Source: Nitrospira lenta
GTDB lineage: Bacteria; Nitrospirota; Nitrospiria; Nitrospirales; Nitrospiraceae
DNA length: 64,000 nucleotides
Direction of reading: 5' to 3'
Assembly (NCBI RefSeq): GCF_900403705.1
Contig: NZ_OUNR01000012.1
Span: 186,001-250,000 of the forward strand
Shown: in pieces, positions 46,897 to 54,762 of the stretch
Layout: each line of letters opens with the position of its first letter
Position numbering within the stretch: the first letter of the stretch is position 1
The notes under the pieces: generated by a model
Told to the model about the DNA's origin: nothing
The model's input: only the letters and a program-made list of their open reading frames with translations
The model's database searches: none
Position numbers and translations under genes: made by a program

Positions 46897-48288
46897 ATGA
46901 CAACTCAACGGACACATGATGTGGTCGTGATCGGCGGCGGCTCCGCCGGTTATGCGGCGGCGCGAACAGCCCGTGAGACGGGGGCGGATGTGGCGATCGT
47001 TGATCAGGGCCCGCTCGGCGGACTATGCATTCTGCGGGGCTGCATGCCGACGAAGGCGATTTTGCGATCGGCTGAGATTGCCGCTGTGATGCGGCGGGCT
47101 CCTGAATTCGGTCTGTCGCCGGTCGAGGTGCGCGCCAGCCTCCCGGCCATTGTCGATCGAAAGGATCGCTTGGTCCGGGAGTTCGCCGACTACCGGATTC
47201 AACAGTTGCGCGATCCGGCCTTTGTGCTCTACGAAGCTCCGGCGACCTTTCTTTCCCCCTATCGGCTGCAGGTCGGTTCGACTTGCCTATCCGCGAAGTC
47301 TTTCATCATTGCCACCGGCTCGGTTCCGCGCGAGAAGGTCATTCCGGGGCTGACCGAGACGGGCTGTGTCACCAGCGATAGTTTGCTGGATCGACGAGAG
47401 CAGCCGGAGTCGCTTATCGTATTGGGAGCCGGCCCCGTCGGATTGGAATTGGCCCAGTTCTTTGCGCGGATCGGCACGCCGGTCACTCTTGTGCAGCGGG
47501 CGCCTCATGTTCTGTCCCATCTTGATGCCGATGTCGGGGTCGCACTCGGACAGGCCCTCGCCGCCGAAGGCCTGCGGGTCATGACCGATACGCAGGCGCT
47601 TCGTGTACGGAGAGATGGAAACAAGATGGCGGTGTCTGTCATGCACAAGGGGAAGGAAGAGCTTCTGACCGGCGATCTGGTGCTCAACGCGCTTGGCCGG
47701 GCTCCGAACATCGCCGGCCTGAACCTGTCGGCCGCCCAGGTGACCGTGGATGCCGGCCGCGTGGTCGTGGATGCCGGCATGCGGACCTCGCAGCCCCACA
47801 TCTTTGCCGTCGGGGACGTCACGGAGCTTCACGATGTGGTGCACATTGCGATTCAACAAGGTGAGTTGGCCGGATGGAATGCCTGCCATCCCGGCGATCC
47901 TCCCAGACATTTCGACGATCGGCTGGCGGCGGAAGTGATCTTTACCGAACCCCAAGTCGCTGCGGTGGGCCTGACGGAAAAAGCCTGCCGGGCGCGCGGC
48001 CTCTCCTATCTCACCGGGGCCTATCCGTTCGCCGACCATGGAAAGGCCATGTGTCTTGGGAGTACCCAGGGGTTTGTGAAATTGATGGCCGACCGCGCAA
48101 ATGGGACGGTGCTGGGTGCCGAAATTGTCGGGCCAGAATCCGGGGAACTGATTCATGAGCTACTGGCGGTGATGTATTACCGGGGGACCGTGCACGATCT
48201 TCTTCAAATTCCGCACTACCATCCGACGTTGGCCGAGATCGTGACCTATCCGGCTGAATCCATTGTCGAGCAGATGCGACAGTCATGA
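46897..48288 (+). CDS. FAD-dependent pyridine nucleotide-disulfide oxidoreductase
   Basis: 463 residues from the ATG at 46897 (GGAAGG three bases upstream). FAD motif VVVIGGGSAGYAAA, redox-active disulfide GGLCILRGCMPTKA (CxxxxC), NAD(P) motif VLGAGPVGLELAQFF, and the dimer-interface His region HYHPTLAEIVTYP. This is the dihydrolipoamide dehydrogenase/mercuric reductase/glutathione reductase class. No lipoyl or mercury genes are nearby, so the electron acceptor is open. It overlaps the following TPR gene by four bases. Confidence 0.9.
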   Translation: MTTQRTHDVVVIGGGSAGYAAARTARETGADVAIVDQGPLGGLCILRGCMPTKAILRSAEIAAVMRRAPEFGLSPVEVRASLPAIVDRKDRLVREFADYRIQQLRDPAFVLYEAPATFLSPYRLQVGSTCLSAKSFIIATGSVPREKVIPGLTETGCVTSDSLLDRREQPESLIVLGAGPVGLELAQFFARIGTPVTLVQRAPHVLSHLDADVGVALGQALAAEGLRVMTDTQALRVRRDGNKMAVSVMHKGKEELLTGDLVLNALGRAPNIAGLNLSAAQVTVDAGRVVVDAGMRTSQPHIFAVGDVTELHDVVHIAIQQGELAGWNACHPGDPPRHFDDRLAAEVIFTEPQVAAVGLTEKACRARGLSYLTGAYPFADHGKAMCLGSTQGFVKLMADRANGTVLGAEIVGPESGELIHELLAVMYYRGTVHDLLQIPHYHPTLAEIVTYPAESIVEQMRQS

Positions 48289-48974
48289 GTCGCCGATTCT
48301 CACTGCGTGTGTCCACGCTGGTCCTTGTGGCGGCGGTGATGCTCTCTTGCGAACAACAAACCTGGGAATCCGCCATGGCGGCCGGTCAGCGAGCCTTGCA
48401 GAAGGGGGACTACTCTGCGGCGGAGCAGATCTTTGCCGCAGCCGTCAAAAAAGCCGAGTCCCAGTATGGGCTGAAGGATCGGCACGTGGCCGTTGCGCTC
48501 TCGAGCGAGGCGCAAGCCTTGACGGCGCAGGGCAAGTATGTGGAAGCGGAGCCGGCCTATCTTCAGGCGTTGAAGATCTATCAGGATGCGCACGGAGAGA
48601 ATCATGTCGATGTGGCGGCGACGTTGAATAACCTTGGCGTCCTGCATCGGATGCATGGGCAATATACGGACGCGGCACCCTTGCTCATGCGGGCACTCGC
48701 GATCAAAGAGCGTCTCCATGGTCCGGATCATCCCGACGTCGCCCTCACCCTGCACAATCTGGGGTTGGTCTATGTGTCGCAAGGGGTGCCGGAGAAGGCG
48801 GAGCCGCTCTATCGTCGCGCGTTGACCATTCGAGAGACGGCGCTGGGAGAGACGCATCGGGATGTGGAGAAAAGCCTGAGCGAACTCATCGGCGTCTTGC
48901 GGAAATTACATCGCGAGGCCGACGCGGCGCCGCTGGAGGAACGGTTGTCGGCGATCAGACAACGGCGGAGTTGA
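48285..48974 (+). CDS. TPR lipoprotein (kinesin light chain-type repeats)
   Basis: 229 residues. The signal ends in VMLSC. Four TPR units of the 42-residue type follow, with HVDVAATLNNLGVLHRMHGQ and HPDVALTLHNLGLVYVSQGV clearly repeating. Probably a periplasmic scaffold. Its ATG overlaps the flavoprotein stop (ATGA). Confidence 0.85.
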   Translation: MSRRFSLRVSTLVLVAAVMLSCEQQTWESAMAAGQRALQKGDYSAAEQIFAAAVKKAESQYGLKDRHVAVALSSEAQALTAQGKYVEAEPAYLQALKIYQDAHGENHVDVAATLNNLGVLHRMHGQYTDAAPLLMRALAIKERLHGPDHPDVALTLHNLGLVYVSQGVPEKAEPLYRRALTIRETALGETHRDVEKSLSELIGVLRKLHREADAAPLEERLSAIRQRRS

Positions 48975-49006
48975 AGTCTTCTTCCTCTCCAGTGTAGCGT
49001 ATATCC

Positions 49007-49243
49007 ATGAGGGAGCCGGGGCACAAGACAGAGATCAATTGGCGGATGCAGGGCATGATCGCCCGGGCGGTCGGCATCGTCGCGATTGCCCTCGGATTTG
49101 TATTCGGAATGCGCGGGCTCGACGATCCCACTTCTCATTGGCTGAACACGGCGCTGGGTCTTCTGACCACCGGCATGTTGGCGCAGGGCTATGCCCTCTA
49201 CTGCTCGATTAAGCGCATGCAGCAACTGAATTCCCAATCATGA
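49007..49243 (+). CDS. Small two-helix membrane protein
   Basis: 78 residues with two hydrophobic segments (MIARAVGIVAIALGFVFGM and LNTALGLLTTGMLAQGYAL). Weak ribosome-binding site. The stop overlaps the next ATG (ATGA), supporting a real coupled gene. Unknown function. Confidence 0.65.
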   Translation: MREPGHKTEINWRMQGMIARAVGIVAIALGFVFGMRGLDDPTSHWLNTALGLLTTGMLAQGYALYCSIKRMQQLNSQS

Positions 49244-49671
49244 TTCGTCATATCCTAGCCATTCGCGCGACAGCCTGCGGGCTTGTCATTGCTTTGGCGA
49301 TGATGAGTGCCGCCTGCGGCGGTCCCTGGCGCGATCTCTACTTCAAGAAGGGCGTGGATCGATTGACGCAGGAGGATGTGCGCGAGAAGTTGGGCGCTCC
49401 GCACACGGCCAAGACGCCGGCGCTGGGAGGAGACAGTGTCTGGACCTATCGGGTCTCGATGGGAGATAAAGAGCTGGAGTCCATTGCCTCTCCTGGGCTC
49501 AGCGGCGCAGGCGAGTCGGTCGGCGCGCTTTTGGGCAAACCGGGAGAGGGGCCGAAACCGACGCTGTATTGCTATCGGTATACGCTGACGTTCGATGAGC
49601 AGAAAGTCTTGAAGGCCTGGAAACGTGAAGAGTGCGTGCCGGGTACCCGCGAAACGTTGATGGCGCGATAA
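49240..49671 (+). CDS. Hypothetical lipoprotein, SmpA/BamE-like region
   Basis: 143 residues. The signal ends in SAAC. KGVDRLTQEDVREKLGAPHT and the later YRYTLTFDEQKVLKAWKRE resemble the beta-alpha layout of BamE/SmpA-type lipoproteins (a G-x-P turn and a closing strand), but the match is loose. Coupled to the upstream small membrane protein. Confidence 0.7.
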   Translation: MIRHILAIRATACGLVIALAMMSAACGGPWRDLYFKKGVDRLTQEDVREKLGAPHTAKTPALGGDSVWTYRVSMGDKELESIASPGLSGAGESVGALLGKPGEGPKPTLYCYRYTLTFDEQKVLKAWKREECVPGTRETLMAR

Positions 49672-49692
49672 CCGTTCGGGTTCGCGCCATGT

Positions 49693-51240
49693 CTAGAGTA
49701 TTCCCGCCAACCGATTGATACTCAGCGTCGTCTGGCCGAAGAACAGCTGAAAGGCGTGGTAGTCCTTTTGCTGCACCTGTCGGGGGATTGGACCGTTATC
49801 GCAATACAGCATGCCGATGGGCCTGGTTCCGACGCGGAGGGGCGCGATGATGGCCGATCCAGGGTGCCACGTGCGGAGAAATTTCGGATTGATGGGGTTG
49901 CCTAGCGGGAGGGCGAAATCTTCGATCCAGACCGCATCGGACCGCTTCATGAGCTGCAAGAAGTGCGGGTGATCCTTGGTCAGCGAGCCGGACAAACTGT
50001 CGAGATAGAGAGCCGGTTCTTCCACGCCGAGTAACAATCGTCCCACCAAATGATCGGTATTGTTCGGGTTCAGCAGGGCCAGGGCCACCCGGCTAAAACC
50101 GCCGTCCCGGTGCAGGGCCTGCACCAGCGTACTCAGGAGCGTATTGATATCCTTGGCCTCGCGCAACGCGGTTTGCAGGGTTTGCAGCGTTTCGAGAGGA
50201 TTCGTCTCGATCGCACTGGGCCCTCGCTTCTGTGGCATCGCCGTGACGGGAGAGATTTCTACCGGCGGCGGTACGGGAATCAGGCCGCTGGGTTCTTGCT
50301 CGACGGGATCTTCCCAGAGATCAAACGGCAGGCCTGCTGAATGGATCAACTGTTTGCCTCGATCCAATGCGCACCCCAGGATGTCGCCAAACAGGTGTGA
50401 CGGCAGGCCGCTCCCCGCGAGGAGGCCTCGCTTGACGGCCTCCATGATGGCCGGGGAGGGAGGGCCGGTCATGACGTCGATCAATGAAGAGCAGCCGATG
50501 ACCAGGCCCTTGAACATCTCCTGACCGGAGCCCCATCGTTCCTGGCTCGGATGCCATTCGATTGCAAACAACTCCACGACAAAAGGGGGCAGCGCCCACA
50601 TCTGTCCGAGGGCTTGCGCGATCCGGAGGCGGGGGGCTCCAAAGAGTTGCGTTTCTTCGAGGAGGCGCGCCGCGGGTGTTTTGGCGGTCAGCGGGATTTT
50701 GCGGTACGAGGCGTACAGATCCTGCGATTGACTGGCGATGGCGAGGTCACCGATTGAGTAGAGCAAGGTGGCGCTGAAGAGCTGGCTCAACGAGGGATAC
50801 TCGAGCGCCATGCCCAGTTCATTGGCATGCACGGCTGCGACGAGAGCCCGCGCGATGACTCCGCTGACAATTCGCTGCTGATTGGGCCATTGACTGAGTT
50901 GTTCGACCAGCTGGGAAGCGGTGACAATGGAACGGACCGTATCCAGACCGAGCCAGCTGACGGCGTGGGGAATCGATGTGATGACTTGTTGCGGACTGTA
51001 GGCAATGCTGTTCGAGATCTGGAGGACTCGGCAGGATAAGGCCGGATCACGACTGATAATTTGAGCGAGGCGGTCGGCTCCGGTAAGTCCCCCGGTCAGA
51101 CTGAGAATTTTCTGGCAGGTTTTCTCCAGGGCTGGTAAGCAAGGACTAGCCTGATTCAGGAGCGGCTGTAAGGTGTTGTGCAGGCGGGGACGAAGGGATT
51201 CGGCCAGGGCCGACTCCGACGTGGTGGGTGACGATGACAT
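49693..51240 (-). CDS. HDOD domain protein with C-terminal GAF domain
   Basis: 515 residues from the ATG at 51240, preceded by AAGGAG. The HDOD domain covers about the first 260 residues: LAQIISRDPALSCRVLQISN, PHAVSWLGLDTVRSIV and LFSATLLYSIGDLAIAS. It lacks the catalytic HD pair, as usual for this output module. A GAF-like domain follows (VQALHRDGGFSRVALALLNP onward). Probably a signalling regulator. It may act in the same cyclic di-GMP network as the two PilZ proteins, which is inference. Confidence 0.88.
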   Translation of the reverse strand: MSSSPTTSESALAESLRPRLHNTLQPLLNQASPCLPALEKTCQKILSLTGGLTGADRLAQIISRDPALSCRVLQISNSIAYSPQQVITSIPHAVSWLGLDTVRSIVTASQLVEQLSQWPNQQRIVSGVIARALVAAVHANELGMALEYPSLSQLFSATLLYSIGDLAIASQSQDLYASYRKIPLTAKTPAARLLEETQLFGAPRLRIAQALGQMWALPPFVVELFAIEWHPSQERWGSGQEMFKGLVIGCSSLIDVMTGPPSPAIMEAVKRGLLAGSGLPSHLFGDILGCALDRGKQLIHSAGLPFDLWEDPVEQEPSGLIPVPPPVEISPVTAMPQKRGPSAIETNPLETLQTLQTALREAKDINTLLSTLVQALHRDGGFSRVALALLNPNNTDHLVGRLLLGVEEPALYLDSLSGSLTKDHPHFLQLMKRSDAVWIEDFALPLGNPINPKFLRTWHPGSAIIAPLRVGTRPIGMLYCDNGPIPRQVQQKDYHAFQLFFGQTTLSINRLAGIL

Positions 51241-51321
51241 GGAGCTCCTTCCAAAAAATCCCATGAGTTGTATCGGATAAAGGGCAATGAACCTTAACCG
51301 GTATAGAAGAAAAGACGGAGA

Positions 51322-52164
51322 ATGACGGGCATGCAGTTGAGCTGGATCACCGTTGATAGTTCCGTCTTCTTGGATGGGCTCAAGTCATTGATCCTGCTGG
51401 TGTCGGTCATTCTGATCCGGACGCTGGTCGTGCGGGGCATTTCGCGCAACCATGCCTTGTCGATGGAGGACAAGCGCCGCTGGGTCGTGACGACTAGAAA
51501 CTCGATGGTCTTTGTCATCCTGATCGGTTTCGTCGTCATCTGGGCGCATGAACTGGAGGCCTTCGCCGTCTCGATTGTGGCGTTGGCGGCGGCGTTGGTC
51601 TTGGCCACAAAGGAATTGATTCTCTGCTTGAGTGGAGCGGCATTGCGCGTGGGCGGCAAGGTGTATGGCGTTGGTGACCGCATCCAAATTGCCGGACACC
51701 GCGGGGTGGTGCTGGATCACGATATGTTTGCCACGAAATTGCTGGAGATCGGCCCCGGCCAATCGTCGCACTTGTATACCGGACGAATAACGGTGTTTCC
51801 GAATAGTCTTCTGTTTACGAATGCGCTCGTCAAGGAAAACCCAGGACAGGAGTATGGCCTCTATACACTCGTCGTGCCCTTGAGGTCGGAAGGAGAATGG
51901 CAGCGAGCGGAACAGGCGTTGCTGATGGCCGCGAAGACCGAGTGCGGCCCGTTCATGGAAGAAGCCGCGCGACAGATGAAACTGCTGGAACAGGCCAACC
52001 TTTTGGAGGCTCCCTCGCCGGAACCTCGTATTACCATTCAACTCCCCGAGCCGGGGAAGATTCAGTTAGTGCTTCGATTTCCGGCTCCCGATCGGGGTCG
52101 CTCGCGAGTGGAGCAAGCCATCCTTCGGCGCTACCTGATTGAGATGAATCAGGCGGTAGTCTGA
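51322..52164 (+). CDS. MscS-like membrane protein
   Basis: 280 residues. Three hydrophobic segments precede a short MscS-type beta domain: RVGGKVYGVGDRIQIAGHRG and VFPNSLLFTNALVKE. This is close to the mechanosensitive channel fold, but the pore helix is not glycine/alanine-patterned as in E. coli MscS, so it may be a transport or signalling variant. An ATG at 51331 is better placed relative to GGAG and is an alternative start. Confidence 0.8.
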   Translation: MTGMQLSWITVDSSVFLDGLKSLILLVSVILIRTLVVRGISRNHALSMEDKRRWVVTTRNSMVFVILIGFVVIWAHELEAFAVSIVALAAALVLATKELILCLSGAALRVGGKVYGVGDRIQIAGHRGVVLDHDMFATKLLEIGPGQSSHLYTGRITVFPNSLLFTNALVKENPGQEYGLYTLVVPLRSEGEWQRAEQALLMAAKTECGPFMEEAARQMKLLEQANLLEAPSPEPRITIQLPEPGKIQLVLRFPAPDRGRSRVEQAILRRYLIEMNQAVV

Positions 52165-52170
52165 CGCCAT

Positions 52171-52208
52171 AGGAGGACCCTGGCGATGGAGCCTTGCGAG
52201 GGTCTCCT
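52171..52208 (+). other. Inverted repeat after the MscS-like gene
   Basis: AGGAGGACCCT and AGGGTCTCCT form a near-perfect ten-base stem around a 17-base loop, just past the stop at 52164. No T-tract follows, so a factor-dependent terminator or mRNA-stabilising hairpin is more likely than an intrinsic terminator. Confidence 0.45.
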
Positions 52209-52314
52209 TACAATATCCGTGTTTGACACCAGCGCCATTCCAGGGCAGGATATGGAGAGCCTCGCCTAGGTAAATGCCCGTTTATTTACACACTCTGACA
52301 TGCAGGAGGATAGG

Positions 52315-52707
52315 ATGCGACATATCGTAATGGCTGCAATCGCTGCCGTCTATTTATTCGGAGCTGGTTCATTGGTTCTCGCGGATGAGACGATGACAAA
52401 TGAACTAGGGGCCATGAAAGATCAGTTGAAGTCCGACGCGAAAGCCGAGAAGGATAAGATGAAGGCCGATGTGAAGGCCCATAAAGAGGACATGAAGAGC
52501 AAGATGAAGGCGGAACGCGAAGAGGCGAAGGCCAAGCGGGCAGCCATGAAAGAGAAGATGAAAGCCAAGCACGAAGAAGTGAAAGGTCAAGGCGATGCGG
52601 TGAAAACCCAAGCGCAGGATATGAAGGCCGCCGGGCAGCAAATGGGTAGCGATGCGAAAGCTGCCGGGCAGGAGATGAAGGACGCACTCGGTTCGTTGGG
52701 GAAGTAG
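52315..52707 (+). CDS. Exported Lys/Glu/Met-rich coiled-coil protein
   Basis: 130 residues from the ATG at 52315, with AGGAGG five bases upstream (an upstream in-frame start is less likely). The signal peptide is IAAVYLFGAGSLVLA. The mature part is nearly all charged helix, with KADVKAHKEDMKSKMKAERE and several further repeats of an 11-residue K/E/A pattern, like LEA or apolipoprotein-type helices. No Cys or Trp is seen. A TTGACA box lies at 52223, with a weak -10 17 bases on. A strong terminator follows the gene. Confidence 0.8.
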   Translation: MRHIVMAAIAAVYLFGAGSLVLADETMTNELGAMKDQLKSDAKAEKDKMKADVKAHKEDMKSKMKAEREEAKAKRAAMKEKMKAKHEEVKGQGDAVKTQAQDMKAAGQQMGSDAKAAGQEMKDALGSLGK

Positions 52708-52734
52708 CCGTCGCTGAATGATTTCGGGCCATGA

Positions 52735-52760
52735 CGGCCCCTGGCAACTGCCAGGGGCCG
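52735..52760 (+). terminator. Intrinsic terminator of the exported coiled-coil gene
   Basis: A perfect 12-base stem (CGGCCCCTGGCA pairing with TGCCAGGGGCCG) around two bases, closed in practice by a small loop, followed at once by TTTTAT. It begins 27 bases after the stop codon. Confidence 0.9.
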
Positions 52761-52881
52761 TTTTATCTTCAGCCTGGAATCATCAAATGATAAACACCCG
52801 TGTCTTGAGACTTGGAAAATAGGCCTGCTTGTTCCTGTCTCCCGCTTCTGCTAGCATCCCCGCCGGTTAATCGTCCACACT

Positions 52882-53655
52882 ATGAAAATCGCCACGTTCA
52901 ACGTCAACTCGCTTCGCAAACGGCTGCCGATCGTGCTGGATTGGCTTGCGCAACAGAAGCCCGACGTGTTGTGCTTACAAGAAACCAAAGTGCAGGACAG
53001 CGAGTTTCCGCTGTTGGCTCTGGCCCCCTCCGGTTACCACATCACGTTTCGCGGGATGAAATCCTATAATGGCGTGGCCATCTTGAGCCGCAAGCCGCCG
53101 GAAGCGGTATTCCACGGATTCGACGATGGCGGTGAATCAGAGGATGCCCGGCTGCTCAGAGTCGTCATCGACGGGATTCCTATCGTCAACACCTATGTGC
53201 CGCAAGGTTTTGAAATCGATTCACCCAAGTATCAATACAAGCTGGGGTGGTATGAGCGGCTGAGACAGTATTTCGAGAAACATCTGTCTCCCACCAAACC
53301 GGCCATCTGGTGTGGTGATATGAATATTGCGCCGCGCCCCATGGACGTGCACAGTCCGGAGAAGCATCTCAAGCATGTCTGCTATCACGAGGATGCGCGG
53401 AAGGTTTACGAGCGAACACTAGCGTGGGGTTTTCAGGACGTGTTTGTGAAGCTCTACCCGGATCGCCGGCAATATACGTTTTGGGATTACCGGGCGCCCA
53501 GTTCATTAGAGGCGAATAAAGGCTGGCGGATCGACCATATCTTAGCGACGGCACCACTGGCGGAACAGTGTACAAGGGTTGACGTGGACGTCGAGCCGCG
53601 GCGAGCGAAAGACCCATCAGATCATACGTTTATCTGGGCAGAGTTCTCGGTCTAA
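52882..53655 (+). CDS. xthA: Exodeoxyribonuclease III
   Basis: 257 residues of the exo-endo-phosphatase fold. Motifs: MKIATFNVNSLRKRLP, CLQETKVQDSEFP with the metal-binding Glu, WCGDMNIAP with the catalytic Asp/Asn, GWRIDHILAT and the closing SDHTFIWAEF. An AP endonuclease and 3' exonuclease for base-excision repair. Convergent with the small zinc-ribbon gene. Confidence 0.96.
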   Translation: MKIATFNVNSLRKRLPIVLDWLAQQKPDVLCLQETKVQDSEFPLLALAPSGYHITFRGMKSYNGVAILSRKPPEAVFHGFDDGGESEDARLLRVVIDGIPIVNTYVPQGFEIDSPKYQYKLGWYERLRQYFEKHLSPTKPAIWCGDMNIAPRPMDVHSPEKHLKHVCYHEDARKVYERTLAWGFQDVFVKLYPDRRQYTFWDYRAPSSLEANKGWRIDHILATAPLAEQCTRVDVDVEPRRAKDPSDHTFIWAEFSV

Positions 53656-53743
53656 CCGCGTGCGCGACGTCCACACCCGCCCGATCCGGTAGCAGGGCAA
53701 GTCCTCCCCGCCACCAGATGGGAGCAGATCACTAGTGCAATCT

Positions 53744-53914
53744 TTAAGCAGCCCGCATGAACGAATCTTTTCTGAGCCGGCTGCTCAGCCGGTTTCGTTG
53801 TATCAATGAATCCAAGACCAATCCGCAGTTGATGCATCGATGCACGACGGATTCCGGTGCGAGCTCCGGTCGCTGTTCCTCGATCATCAATCCTTTGCAT
53901 TTTTGACAATTCAT
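53744..53914 (-). CDS. Small zinc-ribbon protein
   Basis: 56 residues. CQKC at 3-6 and CINC at 27-30 make a four-Cys zinc ribbon, followed by a basic helix. AGGAGG lies eight bases before the ATG, which is strong support. Function unknown; it could be a small nucleic-acid or protein-binding zinc protein. It is the last core gene before the Tn7-like element. Confidence 0.75.
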   Translation of the reverse strand: MNCQKCKGLMIEEQRPELAPESVVHRCINCGLVLDSLIQRNRLSSRLRKDSFMRAA

Positions 53915-54080
53915 CGATCTGTCCTCCTCTTGCTATTTCCGAGGGCAAGCGTCTCATCAACGTTCGGGAAGAAACTTAACACCATCAGATTAACCCTGTG
54001 TTAACAGGTAGTTAAAAGTGTCTAATCTTTGATTGAATGTGTGGGGGGGTATTGCCGCCGGGGCAACTTGTTGGCAGTGA

Positions 54081-54131
54081 TAATGTTTGACACTTGGGAA
54101 TAATGTTTGACCATTAGTAATAAAGTGTGAC
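54081..54131 (+). repeat. 20-bp-periodic direct repeats, putative TnsB sites
   Basis: TAATGTTTGAC at 54081 and 54101 and TAAAGTGTGAC at 54121 are spaced exactly 20 bp apart. A weaker copy (TAAAGCTTGAG) lies at 54200. Tn7 ends are built from arrays of about 22-bp TnsB-binding sites, so this is the probable tnsA-side end. Upstream, TGTGGGGGGG at 54040-54049 recalls the TGTGGGCGG terminus of Tn7, but the exact end and target duplication are not settled. Confidence 0.55.
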
Positions 54132-54342
54132 CCTAAAAAAGGCTGGTGTTAGCGGTGACAAAGTCCAAGACTTAGGAATAATTACGCCAGACTTGGTGAT
54201 AAAGCTTGAGAACAAGAGCGGCTGGGAAGAACTCATTAAATAGTGGAGCCGACCCGCGGAGCAGGAATTTAATGGACCACACTAAAATGCAATTCCTGTG
54301 TCCATAAAGCTTATAAAAAGCTCAATGCAGAAGCCCGCAGAA

Positions 54343-54490
54343 CCTCGATTCAGAATAGATTGATCACCCTGTCCATTAATCACATGACCGCCGTGTTACT
54401 TACCTGGGGGAACCTCTGCCTGTCCGGCTGTCGCCGGATCGGGCGGCCCATGCCTGGGCCTATGATCTCATCGCATATTCTGAATCGAGG
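54343..54490. repeat. 15-bp perfect inverted repeat bounding 148 bp
   Basis: CCTCGATTCAGAATA at 54343-54357 and its exact complement at 54476-54490. The interior has two shorter palindromes (CCGGC/GCCGG and GGCCCA/TGGGCC). This could be a tiny non-autonomous element or a long structured RNA or DNA hairpin. Confidence 0.6.
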
Positions 54491-54762
54491 TGGAAGAGGA
54501 GTGCGTAGCCCCGAGGATGCGTTGATCCAGTGTTTCAACTCCCCGCAGCTATACTGGCACTATGCCGATCCATAATACGAATACGCCGACCTCGCGCTCT
54601 GGTAAACATTGACAAGTGATTGAAGGCACGCGACAATCTCGCACCAATTGCAGTTTGTCTCGGCGTACTATGCCGGTCAGTATACTCATTAGTTGGGCGT
54701 CGTAAGCACCAACCGTTCGCCTCGGTCATGCCTTCATCTGTATTCCAGGGAAGAGAAACGAT

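Larger units (their letters stand above)
53915..54762. other. Gene-free stretch with the transposon end and inverted repeats
   Basis: About 850 bp without a credible gene. It holds a probable transposon terminus near 54040, the repeat array at 54081-54131, an eight-base inverted repeat (CAGGAATT at 54262-54269 and its complement at 54291-54298), and a 15-base perfect inverted repeat (54343-54490). The rest up to the DUF262 gene shows nothing I can name. Confidence 0.6.

Noticed and set aside
53652-53960. 102-codon minus-strand ORF downstream of xthA
   Set aside because: A different frame in the same place gives a 56-residue zinc-ribbon protein with two CxxC pairs and an AGGAGG site, which is far better supported.
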